Of a stretch of DNA of 64,000 nucleotides, positions 24,132 to 36,023 are shown in pieces. The first letter of the stretch is position 1. The number at the start of each line of letters is the position of its first letter. This stretch comes from Syngnathus acus (taxonomy: Eukaryota > Chordata > Actinopteri > Syngnathiformes > Syngnathidae): positions 12,312,967 through 12,376,966 of the forward strand of contig NC_051091.1 in the NCBI RefSeq assembly GCF_901709675.1. Reading direction: 5' to 3'. The notes beneath the pieces were generated by a model. The model was not told the origin of the DNA. It saw nothing but the letters and a program-made list of their open reading frames with translations, and did no database searches. The position numbers and the translations under genes were made by a program.

Positions 24132-27100
24132 TTTCTCCTTTTAGCCAGTATTAGTTTGTGTTTATCAGAAGCAACTCATGTATACACAGCCAAGAAACAC
24201 CTTGAGATCCGCCAAGTTAATTACGGTATAAAATAAAGGGTCCTGGCTGTTGTTGATAGTCGCCCAGTGGATGGGTTGTTTAATCCCCTTCGCGCCCAGT
24301 TTTCTCCTCGAGCGCCACTTCAGTCTCTGTTTACCAAATGAGAGGCAAAATCCAAGCAGAAGAAGAAGGAAATCAACAGCACCTCCCAAATCTCCCCCAC
24401 CCTGATTTTGTTTGTTTGTTCTGTCACTGAAAACAAAGAGACGTGTGATTTAATTGAATGCTTTTTGTTATTGCGAGAGGTAAATTGATTGCGGTTTTTA
24501 ATTAACTGGCACAAGTTGGCCTCTTTCATGGTGGTGGATTACAATTGCAAAACAAACAATGAGGCAGCGGCAGGCAGGCAGCGCGTGCCGGATTGGGTCA
24601 TTTGTGCTGAAGTGAGGGTGCTTCATGTGAACATTGGTTGGACTGAGGGGATGATTATGATGTGAAGCAGAGTAAGATAATGTCATGCTGATTTGAAAGG
24701 GGATTAATAATGCGTCCTTTTATTTGACAACATTCACACGCAAATTGATTAGATTACTTGTCCTACTTGATATTATGTTGCATAAATTATTCGGAGGTTA
24801 GGAGCCTTGCGAAGATTCGTGAATTTAAACATTTAATTTAATGTAATCTAATTTAATTATAAATATTTTCACACAATATAAAATACAATTTTATTGTAAT
24901 ACAAATATTAAATGTAACATTCCATTACAGTCAACCATTACTCTAAGATTAGAAATAGAAATAAGAAAAAATCCTTCTAGAAATTTCAATTCAATAGATT
25001 GATTACCCTGGCCTGCTCGGACCACGTTTTCAGCGTTGGCAATCTTTTTTTGTTTTCACTAGATCCAGTCAACAGTTACTTTTTTAAAAATGTCATAAAC
25101 ATAACCTCTGCGATCTCAAATATCATTTATCACCCAAAATGAACCGACTGAGAAAGAAAAAAAACGCAACAAGCACAGTAAGAATTTTTCCCTCTGGATT
25201 TTATCTCACCATTGCTAATTGGAATGCTGAAGCATTTGAACCAGACGTTTGTTGTTGTTTCTATTTTTATCCGACCGGCTCCACAACAAGGAGGTTTGAG
25301 GCCGAGAGAGGCACAAATGGAGCCTTAACTAGTTTCCTTGGCCCGCTGACACTAAGTGATGTTGACTTAGTGAGATTGTATGTGAAGTTGCCCGGCTGGA
25401 TGCTTTATATGACTCACTACACAAGTAAATACAGTCTGCTCTCTCTTCCTATTCTCGTCTCTGTGTGCAGAGTCGACACTCTATTACTCACCATGCAATA
25501 GAGATGCATCAATATCCAACAAAACAAAACACTACTGTGGCTTTGTGCTTTTGCTGCTACATTGATTTTTTTTCTTATACATTTTTATTTTTCTGTAAAT
25601 TGATGATTTTATTTTCGACATTTTGCTGAGCAGCCATGACAGGACCCCTTTTTACTGCTGAGCTGTTTTGAGTGTAATATTCTCTTCATTTCTGTTTGTT
25701 AACTTAGTTTGGTCAAAAATGGACAGTTGTTAAAAATCCTACATATTTTGTCACAATAACTTCCATTTCCAATTTCCAAGTTATCATTGTGCTTTGCATT
25801 TTTGACTGGCATCCTTCAGTGGGAGCATGAAGCAAAAACACACTTGTTGAGTTAATCCTATAGATGCCCGTCGAGCCTCACAAATTGACTTCTTGCATTT
25901 TAGGTTTTGGTCTGCGTCCAAACAGAACACCCTCAGGAGGGTGTCTAATTTTGAAGTCTCTTTGTATACAATGTTTTTTCAAGCGGTTTACCGCCACCCT
26001 CACTCTTTGTCTTCAGCTCAGCGATGGAGCACAAGGCCTCTGTGACCGTGCAAGCTTAATGGCATGCTGATGAGGTCAAAGAGAAAGGGGAGTCGGGTTA
26101 ATTGGGAGCCGCTGCTAAAATCTCAGGTTGAAGGATGATTACAAATGTGAACAGAGGAGGGAATTTAAAAAAAAAAAAGATAAATATAGCTTCCAGTAAA
26201 GCTTCATAAAAATATGGAACAATGTGACGACAGGTCAGAATCTTCCCTGGGGGACGATACCGCTCAGAATGGAATTATCGTAGCGGACGAGATACGACAA
26301 AATCTCCTCTGGAAAAAAGGTGATCGTCAGCTGTGATTTACAAGATCTGACTATAAATATGGCAATCATTATATATGCCAGGCAGATTTTACATCTGGAT
26401 TTTATCTTAAGAGTCATTCCCATGAACAGTATCTAAACGTGACTCGTTGAATCAGCCACAGTAGACGAGCTAAGGTTGCATTTATTTCCTCCTTCAGAGA
26501 TTGTGCTATCGGCGTGCTCAGAGGTGCTTGCAGAACACCTGTAAACATTGTGGGCTGCTTCCCAGAGGAGACCTTATCTGTAAGAGAGCTTTTGCAGACT
26601 GGTCCTGCAGGTCAGACAGGTGAAAATAAGCAAAAAAGTGGAGCGGGAATAAGGCTTATTGTTGCTGACTTGCTGTGCGTTTTCAGTTTAGCAAGTTTTT
26701 AGAAAATGTAGTACGCCGTTGTTTGAATGTTGCATCAAATCAGATTTGAACGTCTTGGTTGGAGTACGCGCAGCGCTCTCCCCGCCCACATAGCAGAGCG
26801 GCGCACGTATAATTGCAGTGTGCAACAGTGCGCACCTTAGAGGAAATAATTAGCACTATAAAAAGAGCAATTACTAACCTGGCAGAGAATTGCAGAGGAT
26901 TTTACTGCTTCTGCCAGCGACGTCTGCTCAAATGCCGCTCTTTGTTTTGTTTGACTAATGGTTTCTTTTGAAGAGGATGGAAAACAAGGCACATTTAACG
27001 TCTGCTTTGCACCCACGTCCAGACAGCGAGTTGAGCTCTTAGGAGTGCTGAAGGTTTGTGGGAATGTGACAATCTCAGTGGAATTCACTTCCAAACGTAC

Positions 27101-27154
27101 CAATACACATCCTTGTTTGATTAGCTCTCGTGTCACTTCGATCCATGTCGTGTG
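24132..27154. other. Intergenic sequence without recognisable genes
   Basis: No coding exon or element boundary is recognised. The stretches at about 24470-24540 and 26810-26910 are rich in TAATTA/ATTAG-type motifs and could be conserved regulatory DNA, which only an alignment could show. Confidence 0.5.
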
Positions 27155-27172
27155 TTAGGGTTAGGGTTAGGG
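27155..27172. repeat. Short telomere-like TTAGGG repeat
   Basis: Three exact TTAGGG units are followed by a diverged TTATGG. With so few units it may be chance or a scar of a double-strand break repair. Confidence 0.8.
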
Positions 27173-27419
27173 TTATGGCGTGTCACCATGCTGGGATATG
27201 AATTATGGAATTTCTTCCAATGGAGAAAAGATTTCTCAAGGAAGGAGTTTGCCTTTTGCCGTCTTTGTTCTCCGAGCAAAGCAAAATAAAAAGGCAGCAG
27301 GAATTGAATGCTGCAAGTCTTCATGCCAAATTGATATCAAGCATTGGTTCATAGGCAACCATTTATACAATCCCAACAATTACACTCCTGTTGTCTCCTG
27401 TGTGGCAGTTAAGGCTGTT

Positions 27420-27542
27420 CAGAGGTGTCCAATCCAGGTTTAAAAATTAGAAACAGTTTGGTTTATAGCCTCAGGGGCACCTGTGGCTAATACTAAACTC
27501 TGGCAGAGTTTTTATTTTCTGGACCTGGATCCGACACCTCTG
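27420..27542. mobile_element. Short hAT MITE
   Basis: It starts cagaggtgtccaatccagg and ends with cctggatccgacacctctg, nearly perfect inverted repeats of 19 bases. The flanking octamers aggctgtt (27412-27419) and aggttgtg (27543-27550) agree at 6 of 8 positions, consistent with an aged hAT target duplication. It is 123 bp long and non-coding. Confidence 0.75.
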
Positions 27543-28932
27543 AGGTTGTGTGAGGCTTAATATAGCGGTGTAACAATCACACACTTGTCATAAAATTGTC
27601 CAGTTTACTGTAAAACTAAGCAAACAACAAAAACAATACCACACATTGTATGTTTAAATATAAGATATTTTTCCGTTCATGCTAGCATTCAATGTAAAAT
27701 CCCATTAAAAAATTTGCATTGGGTTCCGAGAGCGAGGCGTCACTTTGCAAGAAACAGGAAGTTCACCGGACGTCCGGCATACAAATGAATCAATCCGCCG
27801 TGAACTATTGGTTCCATAGGAAAATTCTACTGTCCAGTCCCACATGTTCTGAATCAACAACCCACATTCAGCTGGAATGGATATGATATCCATTCTGCAG
27901 ATTGGATCTTCTCATTTGGGTTGCAACACATTTAACAGCGTTTAAATGGCAAGATGCTTAATGCGATAAGCCAAAACACTGTAAAATCTCCATTTAGAAA
28001 ATTGGAGCTAGTGGATTTAATTCCTGTCTTGATGAAATGCTTTTAATCCCGTTAACTAATGTGGAGTACACGTGTTTACACACATGTGTATGGACATACA
28101 ACCTTGTCACTCGTGTGTGTGTGTGTGTTTCCTCCCCTAACTAGGTTTGCCGGGGTAAATTGAGTGTGTGACTAAATATAATTCACTCTCGCAGCGGCCC
28201 CATTTCCTTCGGCCCGCCTGCTTGGTCACACTGATTCAACGGGCCAGGAGCAGCACAGAATCCATACCAATAAATATCTCCTCCAAGTGCCTCGTGTGTC
28301 CCGTCAGCCCGGGGCTTTGCCAGACACCAACTCATAGTTGGTTAGCCACAGGAAGAACCCTGAATGATCTCAGCGGTCTTCTTTGTCCTTTATACATTGC
28401 AAAGCAAGAGTTGGAATACAATTACTAAGCAAATAGGTCCATATTATTCCAGACTCATGGAGTCACATCCACACTTGACACTGAAGAAGCAAACGTGAAG
28501 AGCGCCCGAGTGAGACGTGAGCGTCTTCACAATCGCTGTGCTTTGGCAGCAAGGCTCTTCATCTCCTTACATGACCGCAAGATCCCTCAGAGGCTTCATT
28601 CAAATTCACATCGGAGATTACAGTTTAGCACAACATTAACGCCGCTGATTAGTCGGGGATTGCAGCAAGGTCCAACATTTTTTCATTTTTAGATATTTTG
28701 CAAGTGTGATGAGCTGCGGACGCCCGTGACTCTAAGAAGTGTTATGTGATTACAAACATGGGAAAGCTCCAATAATTTGGCTGTTGCAAATTCACAACTT
28801 TAAAAATGTAAAAACAATTTCCTCAAGTACTACGCACACAATGAATGAATGAATGAATGAATGCATGAATAAATGAACGGCATGCTATTGTGTCACGACT
28901 AGTCCATTGATATTCTCACGGTAATTAATGAC
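27543..28932. other. Intergenic sequence without recognisable genes
   Basis: Nothing is recognised except a short GAAT repeat at 28839-28863. Confidence 0.55.
28839..28863. repeat. GAAT microsatellite
   Basis: About six GAAT units. Confidence 0.85.
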
Positions 28933-29880
28933 TGTTGCGGCGACCTGGGAGGTGCGCACCTGTTGTGGGTGCATGTGACCACAAGGGGTCACTGCAGGTG
29001 TATGACGTGAACGCGCTGCACGCAGTGGAGCTCCTCAGAGCACCTCAACAGCTGAGTGCAATCTATCCTGATTGGGAGCACGCACACACCAGGGTTCATA
29101 AGCAGCAAACAGCTCAATCCTCTTGTCCAGTGAGCAGCAGCAGCAGCAGCAAACAACAATCCTTTCGATCAGCGAGCAACACAGCAGTAGCAACGAATCG
29201 CACTGAGCTCCACGGAGAGGAAAAAACTCATGGGAAGAGGGGACCAAAGGAACTACCGGTGAGCTCACAGTTCGCCAGAGGCGTAGCCAGGAATTTTTCC
29301 AGTAGGGACGCACGCCCACAGGAAAAAAAATCGAACATCACCCACGCCGTTCGCTGATCGCTAAAACAACATCCGGGTCCGGGAGGCAAACGGTGAATGG
29401 ATAACATCGCGCACATAGAATAGCCCAAGCACATTCGCGCAAGACCGAAAGAAAAAAACGGCATGAAAATGAAGAATCGAAAAAGCTCGATTTTTTTCAA
29501 CCGGGGCACAGGGAGTCCTAACCGGGGCGCCGCCCCGGCTCGCCCCGGCTTGGCTACGCCTCTGCAGTTCGCAACTGGACTCATTTAGTTTAGTCTTTAT
29601 GACAAGCATTAAGTTGTGTATTGACTTTTGTTTGAAAGGATAACTTTATGTTCAAGACCTTTTCTTTCTTTTTTTTAGTAAAAAGAACTGAACTTTATCT
29701 ACATTGTTTATTTGGAAGAAAATTTTACCTTTTGTTTAAACTCATCCATTTTTTTGTATGTGTTTTAAAGGTTTTTCACCTTGATTGTTTCGCTCATTAA
29801 AAACCCGAACAAAGAGTGGAATCCCAGTCTGGTCAAGTCCTTTCTTTTCAAGTGTGGAAACCCATGACGTTAAAATACAC
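28933..29880 (+). mobile_element. Presumed 5' LTR and leader of the BEL/Pao element
   Basis: It begins tgttgcggcgacctggg and precedes the gag frame. It includes an AGC trinucleotide run at about 29128-29150 and an attaaa signal near 29797. Its right edge is not clear, because I could not identify a primer-binding site and there is no second LTR to compare with. After removal of the inserted hAT MITE it would be roughly 650 bases. Confidence 0.4.
29276..29564. mobile_element. hAT MITE inserted in the BEL/Pao leader
   Basis: The termini cagaggcgtagcca and tggctacgcctctg are exact inverted repeats. The 8-bp target duplication cagttcgc is perfect (29268-29275 and 29565-29572). The element is 289 bp and has no transposase. 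The intact duplication shows it entered after the retrotransposon. Confidence 0.95.
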
Positions 29881-29967
29881 TTGCCAGTGAAAAACGCCTG
29901 TGACCGGCAGTGAAAAACCGCCTGTGATCGGCAAAGACTCCACTTGAGGCCACAACTGAGAGGGAGG

Positions 29968-31532
29968 ATGGCAAAGTCACTGGATGATTTTAAAGTGGAG
30001 AGGACCACAGCTAAGAGACTTTTCTCCCGTCTTGCCAATAGCATTATGAGGACCCACACAGAGATGTCTAAAGAGGACTTAAAGGAAAACTTCAAGAAGC
30101 TTACACTAGAGAGCTCCAGAGTCATGGATGCAAATGAAGACATGAAAGCCGCTTACATGGCGGAGGCCCATCTAACGATTGTGGAGGATCTAGATGTCCA
30201 ATTGAAAACCGACTTAGAAGAGACGGAAAAGGATTGTGAGCAAAAGACGAGAGAAGTTAAACGCCTAATTCAAGAGACGCTCTGGGGCGTATATGGAGGA
30301 AGAGAGCTGTCCCTAGCCATCCATGTTGCAGAGGTTGAGTGCATAAATGTCTCATCTGACCAGACAGAACTCTGGAGTCCTATGAGTTCATGCTGACTCA
30401 CTTAGAGAAGTTGGTGCTCAAGGCAAAAGAAGCGCACCAGAACTGGAACCGCTGGGCTCCGCCTACCGAACAAAGAGACTTTGATGACCGCCTAAGACAG
30501 CTGGAGGTGCACCTTCCCCAGTTGGTGTCAAGAAAGGCCGCCTTCATCAAAGCAGCGAAGATGAAATCGGATGCAGATAATGAAGAACTCCCAAGTCGCC
30601 GTCCAGTGGCAGTAATAAAGCTAAAAGCCACAGCCCTACCAAAGTTTGCTGGTAACCAGAGAGGCTACTACAGATGGAGGCAAGAATGGGAGGCTCTGCA
30701 GAAACAAGGGGAACCGACCGGCTCCAAAGAGGTGAAGAAATTTCAACTGCTTGATAGCCTTTATGAGAAGGTAGCCAGAGATCTATGTCTGTCGACATAC
30801 AACTCATCAGATGACATCCTTCGAGTCCTGGAGAATCGGTTTGGGAACCAAACCACCATCGCTCTTGAGATCATCGAAGAGCTACAAGCGACTCCACCAG
30901 TCCGGAGCGGTCAGCCAAGAAAAGTCATAGAGCTCATCCAAATGGTGGAAAAGGCCCTTTATGATTTGAGTGACCTGGATAATGCAGACACCATTAAGAA
31001 CCCGATGGTGACTATATCCATCGAGGGCAAGCTCCCGGAAACCCTAAAGAAAGACTGGCTGACTTATGCTGCTGATGAGAGAAATGCTGTGAACCGCCAC
31101 AACCGTTTTGACAAGCTAATCACATACCTGAAATCACAAGAATCCATATATGAACAACTGGATCAGCTGAGAGACGTCGTCGAACCTGCTAATGAGAAAA
31201 CCAAGTTTCAAAAGTATGCCAGGACAAAGACAACAAAGTCCTGCAGTGAAACAGTAGGCTGCATCCTTTGTGGTGACCCAAAGCACAGAAAGAAACTATA
31301 TTTCTGCAGAAGGGTTAGGATAAACCTAAAGCCATCGGAGAAGAGGGATGCAGCACATCAGCTTGGTGCCTGCAAAAAATGCCTCGAAGTCCACAACGGC
31401 GACTACTGCAAGAAGACTTACCTGTGCAGGAACCCAGAGTGCAAAGACCAACACCACTATCTTCTCTGTCCAGTTGCCAGACCCCAGTCCCAGGGAACAC
31501 CCAAATCCAGTCCAGTGAGAGCTGAGGGCTAA
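29968..31532 (+). pseudogene. BEL/Pao gag region, frameshifted
   Basis: The first frame starts at the ATG at 29968 (MAKSLDDFKVERTTAKR) and is lysine/glutamate-rich with coiled-coil character. It shifts frame at about 30340-30366 into a second frame that runs to a TAA at 31530-31532. The second frame carries a capsid-like stretch around LPKFAGNQRGYYRW, typical of the DUF1759 domain of Pao gag proteins. Cysteine/histidine knuckles follow near CILCGDPKH and CKKCLEVHNGDYC. The frame continues past the TAA, so the stop is a break or a readthrough site rather than the end of the polyprotein. No host function is implied. Confidence 0.8.
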
Positions 31533-32302
31533 AGATACACAGAAACTCAAGAAAAGTTCCTCTCCAAACTTACACCTGAGTTGGCGCAGCAGTGTCAAAA
31601 CGCCTTTTGCAACGTAGCATCCAGGGCATACAACTCCACTGCAGCTGAGAGAGGCCTTCTGGAGGAAAACTGCTTAAACGAGTACCCAGTAATCGTAATG
31701 CTCCTTAATGTCACTGCCAACGATAGACAAAGAATTGGGACCCTGATCGACCTGGCATCAGACACAAACTACATAACACACAAAGCTGCAAGCAAGTTGA
31801 ACCTGAGAAGTGAAGATGTGACACTGGTGGTTTACGGCGTTGGAGGATGAAGGTGTCTGTAGCAACCAAGCGCTACCTCCTCAGGATAAGTGTCAGCACT
31901 CCAAGAGGAACTCTTAAGTCACACCAACTGATCTACTATGGGCTTGATAAAATTGCAGAAGTTCACATACATGTGCCAGCAGTCAAGTTACAGAGGATCT
32001 TCCCGGATGTTTCCCTCCAAGACCTTGCAAGACCAAAGGAAGTGCAGCTTCTGATCAGCCACAAAGAAGGGCAGTTGGTACCCAAGAAGGTCTGCTCTGT
32101 CTGTGACCTGGTGCTTTGGGATGGCCCGCTCGGCAAGACCATCGGAGGCACGCACCCGGACCTCTTCGAAGAAGTCACCTTAATGGCTCATACATCAAAA
32201 ACACACTTCGCAAGATCCATGAGAACTGCAGCTCACCTGGAAGGATCCCGTCTCCTGCCAGCCTCCCAACCATCCCAGCACCCAGTCCAATACAACCATT
32301 AG
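31533..32302 (+). pseudogene. BEL/Pao protease region, broken
   Basis: The gag frame resumes after the stop. It contains GTLIDLASDTNYITHKAA, which aligns with the aspartic protease (DUF1758) core of Pao elements. The expected Asp-Ser/Thr-Gly is replaced by Asp-Leu-Ala-Ser-Asp, which may be a family variant or decay. A TGA at 31848-31850 ends the frame at GVGG. A frame offset by one base continues from 31847 (VLWDGPLGKTIGG, then THPDLFEE) to a TAG at 32300. Confidence 0.7.
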
Positions 32303-34180
32303 CAGCAGAGACTTTCTGAAGTGGTGGAAATGGGAAAGCATCAGAGCGGCTTGTGAGCCGAGATGAGAAGGATGCCGTTGCGGGAACTGCCAACCCGGGG
32401 GGAAAGAGATGACACTGGCTGAAGAAAGAGATCATGGAGATGGTAAGAGATGGCTTGACGTATGTGAAAGGGGACCATCACAGCCCTGAACCGCACTGGC
32501 ACGGCAAGTACCCATGGACAAGAGATCCAGCATCTTTACCCAACGATAAAAGAGCGATTGAAGCCACATTCCGCAGAACGGAAAGGCAGCTGGCAAAGGA
32601 ACCAGAGTGCAAGCGGGCCTATGGCTCACAAGTCCATGAGATGGTTAATCGCAAAGCTGCAGTGAGGCTGTCCAAAGAAGTTCTGCAGAACTGGACTGGG
32701 CCGGTGTGGTACATAAGTCACCTGATTGCACCAAATCCCCATTCAGTCTCCGCCCCAGTGAGGCTACTATGGAACAGCAGCCAGAAGTACAGAGGTCTGA
32801 GTTTAAACGATATGCTGATCAAAGGTCCGGACGTCCTGAATCCAATCAGAGCTGTCCTGATCAGGTTCCGAACTGGAGTATTTGCTGCGCTTGGTGACAT
32901 CCGCAGAATGTACAACTCTGTCTGGCTGGAAGAAAGAGAGGTCCACCTGCACAGGTTCCTGTGGCGTGATACTGAGGAATCTGAAATAGAAGATTTCGTC
33001 ATAACAAGAGTCAACACTGGAGACAAACCTGCAGGTTGCATAGCCCAAGTCGCTATGCGAGAGACATTCAGCCATTTCAAGGAGGAGAAGCGTGTACTGG
33101 AGGAAGACTCATATGTCGACGTCATTTTAACTTCTCACAACGACCTCGTCCACCTGAAACTCCTCACTTCCAACATCGAGCAGATCATCAAAGCAGGGGG
33201 ATTCTTCATGAAGCCCTGGGTCTACTCTGATCAAAGTGGGAGGGAAGGGCCGGGAGGTGAGAAGATAAAGTCAGGGACCATGATTCTGCCAAACCAGCTT
33301 ACTGAAGAGGACAACAAAGCCCTCGGCCTTGGTTATACCATTGAAGATGACAAGCTACATGTCATGGTTTCAGTTAACTTCTCCAAGAAAAGGAGAAAAA
33401 TGCGCCTCGGCCAGAACTTACTGAGAGAGGAAATAAGAGGACAAACCCCAGACCCACTCACCAGGAGAGAGCTGTTAAGCCAAGTCTCTGGTTTCTATGA
33501 TCCACTTGGCCTCGTGTCTCCAGCAAAGCAGAAAGGAGCCATCCTGGTTTGAAGAGCTTTCCAAGAAGCAAAAATAATGTACAGCAAAGAAGACACATGG
33601 GATGCCGCCTTGTCCACAGAACTCAGAGAAGATGCCATAAAGCTCCTCGAAGAGTATGCTGACCTAAGCCAAATCAGATTCACCAGACCCCTCATACCGC
33701 CAGATCCAGATGGAAAACCATGTGGCATTACCTTTTCTGATGGCAGTGAGCAGGCATATGGCGCCGTGCTGTACCTGCGCTGGAGCTGCAGCCATGGTGC
33801 CGTCGTGAGGCTAGTCGAGTCTAAGGCTAAGATGACCCCTCTGGACCAAAAGGGCGACCCTGTGAAGGCAGAGATGTGCGGTCTTTGCAGCCCGGCTAAA
33901 GAACTACTTCCAGAAACACTGCCGAATCGATGTGAGGAAATGGTACCATCTTGTCGCCAGTCAGACCATCCTGGGGGCAATACAGCGTGAAGGTTATGGC
34001 TACCAGACCTTCTGTGCTAACAGAGTTGGCGAGATCGAGAGTAGCACCAACATTCAAGATTGGTGGTGGATACCAGGACCGGCAAACATTGCGGATATCA
34101 TCACCAGAGGGGCCAATCCTGATGACCTTACTGAGGAATCCGGGTGGCAGGCGGGGGCCACAGTTCCTTCAGCTACCTGA
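32303..34180 (+). pseudogene. BEL/Pao reverse transcriptase and RNase H, broken
   Basis: From 32434 a frame encodes a Pao-type reverse transcriptase, with WYISHLIAPNPHSV, LWNSSQKYRGLSLNDM and ALGDIRRMYNSVWL visible. The catalytic box reads SYVDVILTSH (codons at 33112-33123). The family has two adjacent aspartates here and the second is valine (GTC), so polymerase activity is predicted lost. A TGA at 33550-33552 interrupts the same frame. The RNase H/A17 part (ITFSDGSEQAYGAVLYLRW) continues to about 33870, where a shift moves into the frame containing RKWYHLVASQTILGAIQRE and WWWIPGPANIADIITRGA, ending at a TGA at 34178-34180. Confidence 0.85.
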
Positions 34181-34290
34181 GAGTGAATGGCCGACAAAAT
34201 CAGCTAGAGATGTTGCTGCACAAGCAAGAAATGCTTTCTCAAAAATACAAAAGAAGACATCTGCTGCAGTACTCACCCGAAGTCAACAGA

Positions 34291-34454
34291 AGTTAAAGTT
34301 AAGTTAAAGTCCCAATGATCGTCACACACACATCTGGGTGTGGTGAAATTTGTCCTCTGCATTTAACCCATCCTCGTGTGATTTTGATCCATCCCCTGGG
34401 GGAGAGGGGAGCAGTGAGCAGCAGCGGTGCCGCGCTCGGGAATCATTTGGTGAT
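34291..34454 (-). mobile_element. tRNA-derived SINE fragment within BEL/Pao
   Basis: The body is nearly identical to 43251-43402 and lies on the minus strand with a (CTTTAA)-type tail at 34291-34308. Short cagaag/cagaaa flanks may be its target duplication. Only the 3' part of the SINE is present. It interrupts the retrotransposon between RNase H and integrase, so it is younger. Confidence 0.8.
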
Positions 34455-36023
34455 CAGAAAGCACAGGAGACAGACTCAAAAGTCCAGAGGACCACCGGCA
34501 GAAGCAGTCCAAAGGCTAGTGGACGAGAGGCGCTTCAGCAGTCTAAGGCGGCTGGTTGGGACAATAGCATGGACTTTGAGAGCAGCTAAACAGTTCCTAT
34601 GTAAGTTTGGAGATAAAGAAAAGTGGGAGGCAGTGCAGTCATCTGGCATCATCGCGATCGACGAAAGAGAACCTATGCTTGGCAGCACAGGAGGGCGTGC
34701 ACTTTCCAAACACTACAACTGATACTCGTCGTTTACAAGGCTCACTCAAGTGGACTCCTGATGTGTGGAGGCAGGATCCAGACCTTTAAGGAAGACCACA
34801 GAGCTGTTCCCCTCTTACCTTTCCAAGCTTGGCTCTCCACACTCCTTGCCCGAGAAGCGTACAGTGAGGGTCATGATGGAGTGGCAGGAACTGTGCTGCG
34901 GGTGTAAAAGAGAGCATGGGTCATCAGAGGAAGAATTATCGCCAAAAATGTTGACAAGTGTGTCGCCTGCTAAAAGGCAAAGGCAAGAGTTTGCCAGCAA
35001 GTAATGGGAGATTTGCCAGAAGAGAGGTCAAGTCCAGCGGCACCGTTTCAATTTACATCTGTCGACCTGTTCGGACCATACCAAGTTAAGGATGATGTCA
35101 AGGGGAGAGCGAGCATGAAGGTATGGGTACTCTTCTGTTGTATGTCAAGCCGAGCCATACACGTCGAACTGGCAAATATGTTATCAACAGAGAGCTTTCT
35201 ACTGGCCTACCAGAGGAAGATCTGGTCTGATCCAGGTACGGACTTTGTTGGAGCAAAACCTGTCCTTGAAGAAATGAACACTTTCCTGAAACAACAAAAC
35301 CAGGCGTCGCTAGAAGAGTATGCTATCAAGAATGGAACCTACTGGACGTGGAGAATCCTTCCAGCCGATTCACCTCACCGAAATGGTGCAGCCGAAGCTG
35401 CTGTCAAGATCACGAAAAGAGCCCTACAAAGTCTTGGTACAGTAGAAGGCCTTACCTTCAGTGAATTCCTGACTGTGCTCAAACTTGCTGCCAACCTTGC
35501 CAATGAGAGGCCTATCGACGCCAGAATCCAGAGTCGTGAAGACTGCATCCAATACATCACTCCAAACACCCTGTTGCTTGGTCAAGCCACGCAGAGCGGA
35601 GATTTCAAGGCGTTCGACTACACTACTTACCCCTTCAAAAGACTGCAAGAGATACAGAAGCAAGTTAGCTACTTCTGGAAATCCTGGAGCCAACTTGCAG
35701 GTCCAAACCTTTTCATCCGCAGCAAGTGGCATACTGTGGATAGGAATGTTGCCGTTGGAGACATAGTTTGGCTCTGTGACCAAAATGCGCTAAGGGGGCA
35801 ATTCAAGCTAGTAAGAGTCATCAGTGTAAATGCAGATTCCAAAGGCATCGTCCGGGATGTCCACGTGAAGGTTCCTCTGGGAAGATGTGTTCAACTCAAG
35901 TCTCCAAATCCTGTTTCCAAGGAGTCTAAGGAAAAGGATCGCAAGGGAACCATATTGCACAGGGACGTGCGGCGCCTCGTCGTCCTCCTCATCCCTGCAG
36001 AGGATCAGTGTGGTGGACACTAG
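34455..36023 (+). pseudogene. BEL/Pao integrase region, broken
   Basis: Shifted frames from 34455 to about 35003 carry remnants of the zinc-binding part, including DKCVACKRQRQEF in pieces. The frame at 35004-36023 is open for 339 codons. It shows the integrase acidic residues in FTSVDLFGPY, WSDPGTDFVGA and HRNGAAEAAVK, then a C-terminal segment with VGDIVWLCD and DVRRLVVLLIP (DUF5641-like). The stretch before the second aspartate looks shorter than usual, suggesting a small in-frame deletion. The D, D and E residues are present, but upstream breaks prevent a complete polyprotein. Confidence 0.85.

Larger units (their letters stand above)
28933..36023 (+). mobile_element. Degenerate BEL/Pao LTR retrotransposon
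   Basis: Recognisable in order are a gag polyprotein region with cysteine-rich knuckles, a protease region, reverse transcriptase/RNase H and an integrase core, all on the plus strand. This is the usual gag-pro-RT-RH-IN order of BEL/Pao elements. The reading frame is broken by at least two in-frame stops and several frameshifts. A hAT MITE lies in the presumed 5' LTR and a SINE lies between RT and integrase. No sequence resembling the 5' LTR was found after the integrase, so the 3' LTR is missing or lost. The copy cannot move on its own. Confidence 0.85.

Noticed and set aside
29228-29609. 118- and 82-codon minus-strand frames
   Set aside because: They read through the hAT MITE and the retrotransposon leader.
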